In this document: positions 8,165-16,048 of the stretch, in pieces
Numbering within the stretch: position 1 is the first letter of the stretch
Layout of the letters: each line of letters opens with the position of its first letter
NCBI RefSeq assembly: GCF_008086205.1
Contig: NZ_VSKK01000001.1
Coordinates: forward strand, 1,914,610-1,978,609
From: Bizionia myxarmorum
GTDB taxonomy: Bacteria > Bacteroidota > Bacteroidia > Flavobacteriales > Flavobacteriaceae
Length of the DNA: 64,000 nt
Direction of reading: 5' to 3'
Notes under the pieces: model-generated
Told to the model about the DNA's origin: nothing
Database searches by the model: none
Seen by the model: only the letters and a program-made list of their open reading frames with translations
Made by a program: the position numbers and the translations under genes

Positions 8165-8839
8165 TTATATCATATAAGCTGCCGCAATACCTAAAACAAT
8201 AGCAATTAATTTGGTGAGATTAAATTTATGCCCTTCGCCACTTTCAAATAAAATAGTGGTGGAAATATGTAAAAAGATACCAATAACAATGGCATTTATA
8301 ACACTAATGTATTCTGCAAAAATACTAACATGATTAGAAATATAAGTTCCTAAAGGCGTCATAGAAGCAAAAATAACTAGAAATGAAATGACCTGAATTT
8401 TGCTAAATTTGGAATGAATTAAAAAACCTGTAATGACCGTAGCAATGGGAATTTTGTGGATTAAAATGCCATAAACCATATCATTGTGTTCATGAATAGG
8501 AAAGCCTTCTAAAAAACTATGAATACACAAACTTATAAATAGGGCCCAAGGAAAGTCTTCTCCGTCGGTATGCACATGCACGTGCCCATGTTCGGCACCT
8601 TTAGAAAAGAACTCTAAAATAATTTGAATAAGAATGCCAAACATGATGTAAAGTCCTGTTTGTTTAGGATCCAAATGTGCATAAACTTCTGGTAAAAGTT
8701 CAAAAAGCGTTAAGGCCAATAAAAATGCACCACTAAAAGCAAGCAACAATTTAAAGTTGAAATAGGCTTTTTTGCGCGTTAGCAAAACTAAAGCGGCACC
8801 TACAATTACAGCTAAAATGGGTAATAAATATTGCAGCAT
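8165..8839 (-). CDS. ZIP family metal transporter
   Basis: A 224-aa membrane protein with about seven to eight helices. The family's transport site is visible in the middle: H107-S108 and E111-G112 (HSFLEGFP) in one helix, and H128-K129-I130-P131 (HKIPIA) in the next. A histidine-rich cytoplasmic loop lies at 84-95 (HGHVHVHTDGED), a common metal-sensing feature of ZIP proteins. They import zinc, iron or manganese; which metal cannot be told from sequence. Its ATG overlaps the stop of the methyltransferase gene by one base (TAATG), indicating translational coupling. Confidence 0.9.
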   Translation of the reverse strand: MLQYLLPILAVIVGAALVLLTRKKAYFNFKLLLAFSGAFLLALTLFELLPEVYAHLDPKQTGLYIMFGILIQIILEFFSKGAEHGHVHVHTDGEDFPWALFISLCIHSFLEGFPIHEHNDMVYGILIHKIPIATVITGFLIHSKFSKIQVISFLVIFASMTPLGTYISNHVSIFAEYISVINAIVIGIFLHISTTILFESGEGHKFNLTKLIAIVLGIAAAYMI

Positions 8840-9567
8840 TATTTAAAAATCATAATTAAACGTTCAGAAGCAGTTTTATGGAATTTATGCAATTTATAAT
8901 CGCCAAAAATATCTAATAAATAAACACCGGCTTGCTCAAACAACGCTTCAAAATCGGATAATGTGAAAGCACGAACGCGTTCTTGAAATTTATAGTTTTC
9001 GCCAGCATCTTCAAATTCAATGTCTTTGATGATATAGCCATCTTCAACAGAACGTTTTAAATGAAAATCAATACCATCAACGGTTTTCAATTCTTCAGGG
9101 ACTAAATTATCAATTACAAAATCACTATTCATAAAGTCAATCACACCAAAACCCGTTTCATTTAAATCAGCTTGAATTGCTTTTATGGTTCTTAAATTAT
9201 CAACTTCATTTTCAAAATAACCAAAACTGGTGAATAAATTAAAAACGGCGTCAAACTGCTTGTCAAACGGTTTGCACATATCATGCACTTTAAAATGCAA
9301 GGTGTCATTTTCAAATTGTTTGGCGTGTACTATACTGTTTTCAGATAAATCGGCACCGGTAACATCAAAACCTAAAGAATTTAAGTAAATAGCATGACGA
9401 CCCTTTCCGCATGCTAAATCTAAAATTTCACCTTGCTCTGGAAGGTTTAAATAATTCGTTAAAGTATCCATAAATAGCTGTGCTTCGCTATAATCTCTAT
9501 CCTTATAAAGAATGTGATAATACGGTGAGTCAAACCATGAAGTAAACCATTGTGATGTATTTTCCAT
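8839..9567 (-). CDS. Class I SAM-dependent methyltransferase
   Basis: A 242-aa cytoplasmic protein. Motif I (ILDLACGKGRHA, residues 48-59) binds S-adenosylmethionine, followed by the acidic strand end VTGADLS (motif II) and FDAVFNLFTSFGYF (motif IV/post-II). The family is broad (Methyltransf_25-type) and the substrate is not apparent; no residues typical of nucleic-acid N6-adenine enzymes (D/NPPY) are seen. It is the first gene of the operon with the ZIP transporter and DUF4268 protein, with a one-base overlap to the next start. Confidence 0.88.
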   Translation of the reverse strand: MENTSQWFTSWFDSPYYHILYKDRDYSEAQLFMDTLTNYLNLPEQGEILDLACGKGRHAIYLNSLGFDVTGADLSENSIVHAKQFENDTLHFKVHDMCKPFDKQFDAVFNLFTSFGYFENEVDNLRTIKAIQADLNETGFGVIDFMNSDFVIDNLVPEELKTVDGIDFHLKRSVEDGYIIKDIEFEDAGENYKFQERVRAFTLSDFEALFEQAGVYLLDIFGDYKLHKFHKTASERLIMIFK

Positions 9568-9647
9568 AGGGGTTTTCCCGTTAAAGGGATTTGGTATTTA
9601 AATATAATTTTCAGTACCCACAAATTGTCTTTGTTGGATAAAGTCTG

Positions 9648-9677
9648 TTGTCTTGCCACAAAAATACTGTATTTTTG
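9648..9677 (+). promoter_or_regulatory. Bacteroidota-type promoter for the THUMP methyltransferase gene
   Basis: TTG at 9648-9650, 19 bp spacer, then TATTTTTG at 9670-9677. This fits the Bacteroidota sigma-ABfr consensus (TTG / TAnnTTTG). The expected transcription start falls about 5-15 bp before the ATG codons at 9689 and 9698, which supports a start downstream of the in-frame TTG at 9653. Confidence 0.7.
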
Positions 9678-9697
9678 CATTCTATTTAATGTCTGCA

Positions 9698-10861
9698 ATG
9701 GAGAATAATTATAAAATGGTTGCCAAAACCTTATTTGGCTTTGAAGAATTACTGGAAAACGAACTACGCCAAATGGGTGCGCAACACATTGAGAAAGGTA
9801 TCCGAATGGTTGGTTTTACTGGTGATAAAGGTTTTATGTACAAAGCTAATTTAGGGTTAAGAACGGCGATAAAAATCTTAAAACCAATCAATACTTTTCA
9901 TATTAAGGATGAGCAGGATTTATACGACCAAGTTTATAAAATGGATTGGAGTCAGTTTATGAAATCTGATGGTACTTTAGCCATTAGCTCCACGGTTCAT
10001 TCGGAACAATTTACACACTCACAATATATTTCTCTTAAAACAAAAGATGCCATAGTAGATAAATTTAGAGATACTACTAATGAGCGTCCGAATATAGATT
10101 TACGTTTTCCTGATTTAAAAGTAAATGTGCATATTGATAGAAATCAATGTACTATCTCATTAGATTCTTCAGGTGAATCTTTGCACAAACGTGGTTATAA
10201 AACGGCAACGAATATTGCACCAATTAATGAAGTGCTAGCAGCTGGATTGGTTATGTTATCTGGTTGGGATGGTCAGTCCGATTTTATGGATCCTATGTGT
10301 GGTTCTGGAACTATTTTGGCAGAAGCAGCTATGATTGCTTGCAATATTCCACCAAATTTAATGCGAAAGGAATTTGCTTTTGAACGTTGGAATGATTGGG
10401 ATGTAGCTTTATTTGAAACGATTGAAGAATCTCTTTTGAAAAAAACACGTGATTTTCATCATAAAATAATGGGTTACGATAAATCGCCTAGTGCGGTTGA
10501 AAAAGCTAAAGACAACATTAAAAATGCGCACTTAGATGAATTTGTAACTATAAAGCACGAAGATTTCTTTAAAACACAAAAAGCTGGTGATGCTAAACTT
10601 CACATGGTTTTCAATCCGCCATACGGTGAACGTTTGGATATTGATATGGAGAAATTTTATGCTTCCATTGGCGATACTTTAAAGCAAAATTATCCAGGAA
10701 CAGACGCTTGGTTTATAACTTCCAATTTAGATGCTTTAAAACATGTAGGTTTACGTCCTTCTAGAAAAATACACTTAATGAATGCGAAATTAGATGCGCG
10801 TTTAGTTAAATATGTCATGTACGAAGGGAGTAAAAAAGCGAAGTTTCAGGATCGGGATTAG
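9698..10861 (+). CDS. THUMP-domain SAM-dependent RNA methyltransferase (RlmL N-terminal-like)
   Basis: Taken from the ATG at 9698 (387 aa); an ATG at 9689 is an alternative, while the in-frame TTG at 9653 lies inside the promoter. An N-terminal THUMP RNA-binding domain spans about residues 45-155. The C-terminal Rossmann domain carries motif I DPMCGSGTILAEAA (198-211) and the catalytic NPPY (306-309), the signature of exocyclic-amino methyltransferases acting on guanine N2 or adenine N6. The layout matches the family of RlmL-N / YpsC enzymes that modify 23S rRNA (m2G2445 in E. coli), without the RlmK half. The exact target base is inferred only from the family. Confidence 0.88.
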   Translation: MENNYKMVAKTLFGFEELLENELRQMGAQHIEKGIRMVGFTGDKGFMYKANLGLRTAIKILKPINTFHIKDEQDLYDQVYKMDWSQFMKSDGTLAISSTVHSEQFTHSQYISLKTKDAIVDKFRDTTNERPNIDLRFPDLKVNVHIDRNQCTISLDSSGESLHKRGYKTATNIAPINEVLAAGLVMLSGWDGQSDFMDPMCGSGTILAEAAMIACNIPPNLMRKEFAFERWNDWDVALFETIEESLLKKTRDFHHKIMGYDKSPSAVEKAKDNIKNAHLDEFVTIKHEDFFKTQKAGDAKLHMVFNPPYGERLDIDMEKFYASIGDTLKQNYPGTDAWFITSNLDALKHVGLRPSRKIHLMNAKLDARLVKYVMYEGSKKAKFQDRD

Positions 10862-10867
10862 TTTTCT

Positions 10868-10931
10868 TTCAAAGTTTTAAAGATTCAAAGATTCAAATAT
10901 TTCAAGATTCAAATATTCAAATATTCAAAGT
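10868..10931. repeat. Tandem octamer array (8 x TTCAAAgA-type)
   Basis: Eight consecutive 8-bp units with the consensus TTCAAA(G/T)(A/T), beginning 7 bp after the stop of the THUMP methyltransferase gene. The units vary by one or two bases. Together with the T run and heptamer array that follow, it fills the 184-bp space between two convergent genes. Confidence 0.85.
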
Positions 10932-10961
10932 TATTAAGTTTTAATAGGATTGAGTTTTGGA

Positions 10962-10977
10962 TTTTTTTTTTTTTTTT
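10962..10977. repeat. Homopolymer run of 16 T
   Basis: An uninterrupted T16 run directly before the heptamer array. On the plus strand it would act as the T-tract for transcripts arriving from the THUMP gene, although no strong hairpin precedes it. Length is prone to slippage and sequencing error. Confidence 0.85.
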
Positions 10978-11047
10978 GAACACTGAACACTGAACACTGA
11001 ACACTGAACACTGAACACTGAACACTGAACACTGAACACTGAACACT
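10978..11047. repeat. Perfect heptamer array (GAACACT)10
   Basis: Ten exact copies of GAACACT (70 bp) without a single mismatch. The array runs up to and overlaps by two bases the stop codon of the DUF6048 gene (complement of 11046-11048). Because it begins at the stop, copy-number change would alter only the 3' untranslated part of that transcript. Confidence 0.95.
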
Positions 11048-11789
11048 ACTTATTTTTCTTAAAAATCGGAATTAAATAGGAAATATTATAGCCATAGCCA
11101 AAGCCAAAACTACCACTGTCATAGGTTTTATTATACCCAGGAATGTAAAGGTTTTCAAGATTATCAGGTTGTTTTTGCGCAATAATGTATTTGAATTGTG
11201 CGTTAACGCCTAAATATAAATTGCTAAGAACTTCAACTTTCAATCCGACAATAATTTCCGCCCAAAGCGCATTTAAACCCGAATAATCTTTACTTTCTGA
11301 TGCGTTAAACTGTGGAGCCCAATATTGATTTTGGGAGTAAACGGCGTAGCTATCTATTTTCTGACTAAAATTACTGGCAGCCACACGAAAGCCTCCGTAA
11401 AGCATATTGCTCATTCCAGACCAGTTTTGATACGCATTATAATCGGCTCCTAATTTTATATAAGTTCCGGTGGCGGTTACATCAATATAATCATTGGTGG
11501 TTCTTTTTTCTTCCACCCCAAATTCACCGGCTAAATACCATTTTTTAGTAAACCGGAAATCACCCATTACTTCAAAACCTTTGTAATCATCGTCCAAAAA
11601 GGACCGAATTAACTTACTGGCATCGCCACCAACACGTAGGCCGTATTTTTCCTTTTGCTTACTGCTATCTTTCAGTTTTTTATTAGAAGGAATACTGTCG
11701 TTTTGTGCAAATGAAACCGAACAAAACAGCACGCTAATCAGAAATACTTTAATGATAGATGTTATAGTTCGTTGTGTATTCATTTTCAA
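11046..11789 (-). CDS. DUF6048 family outer-membrane beta-barrel protein
   Basis: A 247-aa protein with a signal peptide (cleavage probably after SVSFA, near residue 28), a short charged linker and then alternating beta strands ending in aromatic residues (YGLRVGGDASK, KWYLAGEFGVEE, YIKLGADYN, NLYLGVNAQFKYI, FGFGYGYNISYLIPIF). The architecture and sequence fit the DUF6048 family of flavobacterial outer-membrane proteins. The function is unknown. The reading frame overlaps the end of the upstream DUF6452 gene by 41 bp (35 bp if the third codon, ATG at 11783, is used), indicating coupled translation. The stop lies in the heptamer array. Confidence 0.8.
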   Translation of the reverse strand: MKMNTQRTITSIIKVFLISVLFCSVSFAQNDSIPSNKKLKDSSKQKEKYGLRVGGDASKLIRSFLDDDYKGFEVMGDFRFTKKWYLAGEFGVEEKRTTNDYIDVTATGTYIKLGADYNAYQNWSGMSNMLYGGFRVAASNFSQKIDSYAVYSQNQYWAPQFNASESKDYSGLNALWAEIIVGLKVEVLSNLYLGVNAQFKYIIAQKQPDNLENLYIPGYNKTYDSGSFGFGYGYNISYLIPIFKKNK

Positions 11790-12291
11790 TTATTTGATTA
11801 TCATTTACTGATTCTATAATTTCAATCCATTTATCGCCATCATCTTCAACAGTTAAGGTTACGTTTTTAAATACGGTTTTAAAGCCACAGGCTCTAGAAA
11901 CGTAAACTTCTTCTGTAACATAAGAAATGGTGATGATGTCTTCATTTCCAGTTATGGTATCATCAGTCGTGTCATCAGGCGTATTGTTATTATTATAAAC
12001 ATAGTTGTTATAAATACTATACGTTGTACTTGTCGCTGTCGTTTTTAACGGTAGTAAAATAACTAATTTGTCGGCAGTGCCATTTAATTCTGGTAAGGTT
12101 TCCGTATTTCCATCACCAATTACGTAACACTTGGCAACGCTTTTAGGATTTTGTTGTTCGGGATTATCACTGTTATAAAAAGAAATGGTTAATCTAGGCG
12201 TGGTAACCGTATCTAACGTGCAAATATCATCACGCTCGCAACTAAATGCCAAACTGACTAATAAGATTAATAGGCTTATGGTTTTTTTCAT
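11749..12291 (-). CDS. DUF6452 family lipoprotein
   Basis: A 180-aa secreted protein. The N-terminus MKKTISLLILLVSLAFSCER has a lipobox (AFSC, Cys18), so it should be a lipoprotein. The body includes RLTISFYNSDNPEQ, LVILLPLKTTATST and SRACGFKTVFKNV, typical for DUF6452 proteins, which in Flavobacteriaceae sit beside DUF6048 and rlmD as here. No molecular function is known. A stretch rich in Asn, Asp and Thr (about residues 97-115) forms a low-complexity loop. It starts 5 bp after the rlmD stop, so the three genes form an operon rlmD-DUF6452-DUF6048. Confidence 0.82.
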   Translation of the reverse strand: MKKTISLLILLVSLAFSCERDDICTLDTVTTPRLTISFYNSDNPEQQNPKSVAKCYVIGDGNTETLPELNGTADKLVILLPLKTTATSTTYSIYNNYVYNNNNTPDDTTDDTITGNEDIITISYVTEEVYVSRACGFKTVFKNVTLTVEDDGDKWIEIIESVNDNQIIENEYTTNYNIYH

Positions 12292-12296
12292 AGGAA

Positions 12297-13706
12297 TTAT
12301 CTTCTTTCCAAAAGTACAACATTTTCAACGTGATGCGTTTGCGGAAACATATCTACAGCCTGCGTGCGTGTTACTTTGTATTGTTCATCCAAGAGCTGCA
12401 AATCGCGCGCTTGTGTGGCGCTATTACAACTAACATACACTACTTTTTCTGGCGCAATATTTAAAATTTGCTGCACCACATCTTTATGCATCCCATCACG
12501 CGGCGGATCCGTAATAATAACATCTGGATGACCGTGTGTATTTATAAAATCTTGATTAAACACATTTTTCATATCGCCCACATAAAAGTCAACGTTATCA
12601 ATACCATTTAATTGTGCATTTTCTTTGGCTGCTAAAATAGCATCGGGAACAGCTTCAACACCCACTACTTTTTTGGCATTTTTAGCTACAAATTGAGCAA
12701 TAGTGCCGGTTCCTGTATATAAATCATAAACCAATTCGCTTCCTGAAAGACCTGCGAAATCTCTAGTGATTTTATAGAGTTCATAAGCCTGTTCCGAATT
12801 TGTTTGATAAAAAGATTTCGCATTAATTTTAAAACGTAAACCTTCCATTTCTTCAAAAATATGATCTTGTCCTTTATAACAAATCACATCTTGATCATAA
12901 ATAGTATCATTAGCTTTCTCGTTCACCACATATTGAAGTGAAGTAATTTCAGGAAACGTTTCGGCTAAATAATTTAATAATAATTCACGTTTAGCTTTAT
13001 CTTCTTTAAAAAATTGAATCATAACCATAATATCACCGGTGGATGATGTTCTAATCATCATAGTTCTTAATAAACCATGTTGATTTCGGGTATTGAAAAA
13101 TTCTAAATCATTTGCAATGGCAAATTCCCTTACAGCATTTCTAATGGCGTTTGAAGGATCTGCCTGTAAATGACATTTTTTAATATCTAAAATTTTATCC
13201 CACATACCAGGAATATGAAAACCAAGAGCATTTCTATCACCTAAATCGCCATCTGACTGGATTTCTTCAACAGTTAACCAACGACTATCACTGAAAGAAA
13301 ACTCCATTTTATTTCTATAAAAATAAGGTTCTTTGCATCCTAGAATAGGGGTGACCTCTGGTAATTCAATATGGCCAATTCGGGTTAAATTATTGGTAAC
13401 TTCTTTCTGTTTGTAATATAATTGATGTTCGTAGCCCATATTTTGCCACTTACAACCACCACAAACGCCAAAATGTTGACATTCCGGCTCGGTACGTTTA
13501 TCAGAAAGTTTATGAAAGACTATTGCTTTACCTTCATAATAAGCTTTGCGCTTTTTAAGAGTTTGTACATCAACAATATCACCAGGAACAGCGTTTGGCA
13601 TAAATATAACTCTACCATCTTCAGCTTTTCCTACTACTTTCCCTTTGGCACCAGCGTCAACAACTTCAACATTGGTTAATATTTCTTTTTTAGTTCTTCT
13701 AGACAT
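12297..13706 (-). CDS. rlmD: 23S rRNA (uracil(1939)-C(5))-methyltransferase
   Basis: Taken from the ATG complementary to 13704-13706 (469 aa, MSRRTKKEIL...), the usual start; the frame is open 13 codons upstream. An N-terminal TRAM domain (about 5-65) is followed by the [4Fe-4S] cysteines C76, C82 and C85 in CQHFGVCGGC, with a further Cys in KKCHLQ near residue 158. The Rossmann domain carries DLYTGTGTIAQF and DPPRDG, and the catalytic cysteine lies in VYVSCNSATQARDL. This is the full TrmA/RlmD architecture with the iron-sulfur cluster. Other members of the family methylate U747 or tRNA U54, so the exact uracil is inferred from the closest architecture. Confidence 0.9.
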   Translation of the reverse strand: MSRRTKKEILTNVEVVDAGAKGKVVGKAEDGRVIFMPNAVPGDIVDVQTLKKRKAYYEGKAIVFHKLSDKRTEPECQHFGVCGGCKWQNMGYEHQLYYKQKEVTNNLTRIGHIELPEVTPILGCKEPYFYRNKMEFSFSDSRWLTVEEIQSDGDLGDRNALGFHIPGMWDKILDIKKCHLQADPSNAIRNAVREFAIANDLEFFNTRNQHGLLRTMMIRTSSTGDIMVMIQFFKEDKAKRELLLNYLAETFPEITSLQYVVNEKANDTIYDQDVICYKGQDHIFEEMEGLRFKINAKSFYQTNSEQAYELYKITRDFAGLSGSELVYDLYTGTGTIAQFVAKNAKKVVGVEAVPDAILAAKENAQLNGIDNVDFYVGDMKNVFNQDFINTHGHPDVIITDPPRDGMHKDVVQQILNIAPEKVVYVSCNSATQARDLQLLDEQYKVTRTQAVDMFPQTHHVENVVLLERR

Positions 13707-13933
13707 AGCTGCAAAAGTACTTTCTTTTTTCGTAGCAAAAAACATGTTCCAATTATTTTAGGAAACAGCATATATTTAGTAAATTTGCAATAACTAGGGA
13801 TGATTTCTTTCCCACGCTGAATTTTCGAATATGTAGGTCGTTTATTGATCCTTATAGAAAAGATAAAGGTAGATAAGGAATGGTTATTTTAGATATCCAT
13901 TTTCTTGGATATAAACTTTAAAAATATAATAAA

Positions 13934-15214
13934 ATGGCTGTTTTAGACCAATTAACGTCGCAAGAAGCGATTGATTTAGAAAACAAGTATGGCGCACACA
14001 ATTACCATCCACTGCCCGTAGTTTTAAAAAAAGGTGAAGGTGTATTTGTATGGGATGTAGAAGGTAAAAAGTATTACGATTTTCTTTCTGCTTATTCCGC
14101 GGTAAACCAAGGACATTGTCATCCAAAAATTGTGAATGCTATGCATGAACAAGCTAGTACATTAGCATTAACTTCCAGAGCATTTCATAATGACATGTTA
14201 GGGAAATACGAGAAATTTGCTTGTGAATTTTTCAATTTCGACAAGTTATTACCAATGAATACAGGAGCCGAAGCGGTTGAAACTGCTTTGAAAATTTGTA
14301 GAAAATGGGCTTATGAAGTAAAAGGAATTCCTGAAAATCAAGCTGAAATTATTGTTTGTGAAAATAACTTCCACGGAAGAACCACGACCATTATTTCTTT
14401 TTCTAACGATCCGGTAGCTAGAAAAAACTTTGGTCCTTATACCGATGGATTTATTAAAATTGAATATGATAATTTAATAGCACTGGAAGCTACTTTAGAA
14501 GCCAACCCAAATGTTGCTGGATTTTTAGTAGAGCCTATTCAAGGTGAAGCAGGTGTTTACGTTCCTGCTGATGATTATTTAGAAAAAGCAAAAGCACTTT
14601 GTAAAAAACATAATGTACTTTTTATTGCAGATGAAGTTCAAACAGGAATTGCCAGAACAGGTCGTTTATTAGCAACCTGCGGTAATTGTAATTGTGAAGA
14701 TAAAAATTGTTCAAGCGAACCTGAAGTAAAACCAGATATTTTAATTTTAGGTAAAGCTTTATCTGGCGGTGCTTATCCAGTTTCTGCTGTTTTAGCCATG
14801 GATTCTGTTATGAATGTTATACGTCCTGGAAACCACGGTAGTACTTTTGGAGGAAACCCCGTAGCAGCTGCGGTTGCCATGGCAGCTTTAGAAGTTGTTA
14901 GAGATGAAAAATTAGCAGAAAACGCTTATAAATTAGGTGAATTATTCCGAAGTGAATTAAATAAATTTATTGAAACAAGTTCCATTGTGAATTTGGTTCG
15001 TGGTAAAGGTTTATTAAACGCTATTGTAATAAATGACGATGAGGATAGTGATACGGCTTGGAACATCTGTTTAGCTTTACGCGATAACGGATTATTAGCA
15101 AAACCAACTCATGGTAACATTATTCGTTTTGCACCACCTTTAGTTATGACTGAAGCGCAATTATTGGATTGTGTATCAATTATTACGAAGACTTTGAAGC
15201 AATTCGAAAAATAA
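13934..15214 (+). CDS. rocD: Ornithine--oxo-acid transaminase
   Basis: A 426-aa class III aminotransferase. PLP-binding elements are visible: [13 protein letters not shown] (glycine/threonine loop), [23 protein letters not shown] (Asp pairing with the pyridine nitrogen) and the Schiff-base lysine K274 in [10 protein letters not shown]. The opening [16 protein letters not shown] and the Y in [12 protein letters not shown] are typical of ornithine delta-aminotransferase, which converts ornithine and 2-oxoglutarate to glutamate semialdehyde and glutamate in arginine breakdown. Unusual is an insertion at residues 249-259 with four cysteines (C249, C252, C254, C259) just before the active-site lysine segment. 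The gene stands alone with a ~150-nt leader and its own terminator. Confidence 0.93.
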   Translation: MAVLDQLTSQEAIDLENKYGAHNYHPLPVVLKKGEGVFVWDVEGKKYYDFLSAYSAVNQGHCHPKIVNAMHEQASTLALTSRAFHNDMLGKYEKFACEFFNFDKLLPMNTGAEAVETALKICRKWAYEVKGIPENQAEIIVCENNFHGRTTTIISFSNDPVARKNFGPYTDGFIKIEYDNLIALEATLEANPNVAGFLVEPIQGEAGVYVPADDYLEKAKALCKKHNVLFIADEVQTGIARTGRLLATCGNCNCEDKNCSSEPEVKPDILILGKALSGGAYPVSAVLAMDSVMNVIRPGNHGSTFGGNPVAAAVAMAALEVVRDEKLAENAYKLGELFRSELNKFIETSSIVNLVRGKGLLNAIVINDDEDSDTAWNICLALRDNGLLAKPTHGNIIRFAPPLVMTEAQLLDCVSIITKTLKQFEK

Positions 15215-15242
15215 AATTAAGTAACCTGTTACTTATGGATAT

Positions 15243-15278
15243 AAAAAAAAGCGACAATTTAAATTTGTCGCTTTTTTT
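15243..15278. terminator. Bidirectional terminator between rocD and the CCC-motif gene
   Basis: An 8-base A run, the stem GCGACAA ... TTGTCGC and a 7-base T run. It can serve rocD on the plus strand and the CCC-motif gene on the minus strand, whose stop is at 15300. Confidence 0.9.
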
Positions 15279-15299
15279 ATGATAAAAAATCACTTTTTA

Positions 15300-15635
15300 T
15301 TAATTTTGACCTTCTTGAATTTGCTCCATTATATCTTGGAATTGCTCCATATAAGCATCAGGTCCGCCCATGGAATAGACTTGGTAAATAGACCAAACTA
15401 AATATAGAAGATTGATTATCAAAATTACTAATGCTACCGTTTTTGCGGTATTCATGGCATTAACACTTCTTAAATCATATTCTTCAGGATGTAATTGTGC
15501 TTGCTTAATTTGATTATGAGCTATAAAAAAGGCGATACCAGCTAGAATAAATCCAAAGCCAGCTATACAACAGCATAATAAACCAAGAATAGCCAACACA
15601 TATACTAATGTTGGATTGAGTCTTTTTTGTTCCAT
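15300..15635 (-). CDS. CCC-motif membrane protein
   Basis: A 111-aa protein with two transmembrane segments. The first contains the triple cysteine that names the family (LGLLCCCIAGFGFILAGIAFFIA), followed by the HNQIKQAQLHPEEYD loop and a second helix (AKTVALVILIINLLYLVWSIY). An acidic, glutamine-rich tail follows. The family is flavobacterial and of unknown function. It is often found beside DUF2752 proteins, as here (79 bp downstream of the DUF2752 gene on the same strand), so the two probably act in the same process. Confidence 0.88.
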   Translation of the reverse strand: MEQKRLNPTLVYVLAILGLLCCCIAGFGFILAGIAFFIAHNQIKQAQLHPEEYDLRSVNAMNTAKTVALVILIINLLYLVWSIYQVYSMGGPDAYMEQFQDIMEQIQEGQN

Positions 15636-15714
15636 ATTTACTTGTTTTTAATTTTTTGTTCTTGAAGTTGCTTAATTAAACATAAAGCAACTTTTAAGAA
15701 CGGTTAGTGATGGT

Positions 15715-15999
15715 TTAAATGATTAGTTTTAAAATAAAACTCCCAATTATAACACTAATGGTTACAATTGCGAGTGTGTTTATGATTCTATTTGAATGTT
15801 GAAATTTAAAAAAAATATTGAAACCAATTGCTATAAATAGAAGTATTAATGGATAAATAGCTGGATACATTTTAAAAGCAGCAATTAGATCACCATGAAA
15901 CATAAGTGAAACAGAGCGCTGAAGGCCACAGCCCATGCAGTCAACTCCGAAGATTTGTTTGGTAAAACAGGGTAACATAAAATCTTCTAATGAAGACAT
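15715..15999 (-). CDS. DUF2752 domain-containing membrane protein
   Basis: A 94-aa protein. The DUF2752 signature is present near the start: MLPCFTKQIFGVDCMGCGLQRSV, with C11, C21 and C24 and the GLQR motif. Two hydrophobic helices follow (YPAIYPLILLFIAIGFNIFF and INTLAIVTISVIIGSFIL). The conserved DCxGCGxQR motif could bind metal or form a redox pair near the membrane, but no function is known. It lies upstream of the CCC-motif gene on the same strand. Translation could also begin at the internal Met8, which is nearer to the usual family start. Confidence 0.88.
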   Translation of the reverse strand: MSSLEDFMLPCFTKQIFGVDCMGCGLQRSVSLMFHGDLIAAFKMYPAIYPLILLFIAIGFNIFFKFQHSNRIINTLAIVTISVIIGSFILKLII

Positions 16000-16048
16000 A
16001 AGCTTCTTAAATTGGGTTCGCTCAAAGTTATAAAAAGTGTTTAATAAA

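Noticed and set aside
10978..11047. Heptamer array as a CRISPR or origin iteron
   Set aside because: The units are contiguous without spacers, only 7 bp long and lie at the 3' ends of two convergent genes; no cas, rep or dnaA genes are nearby.
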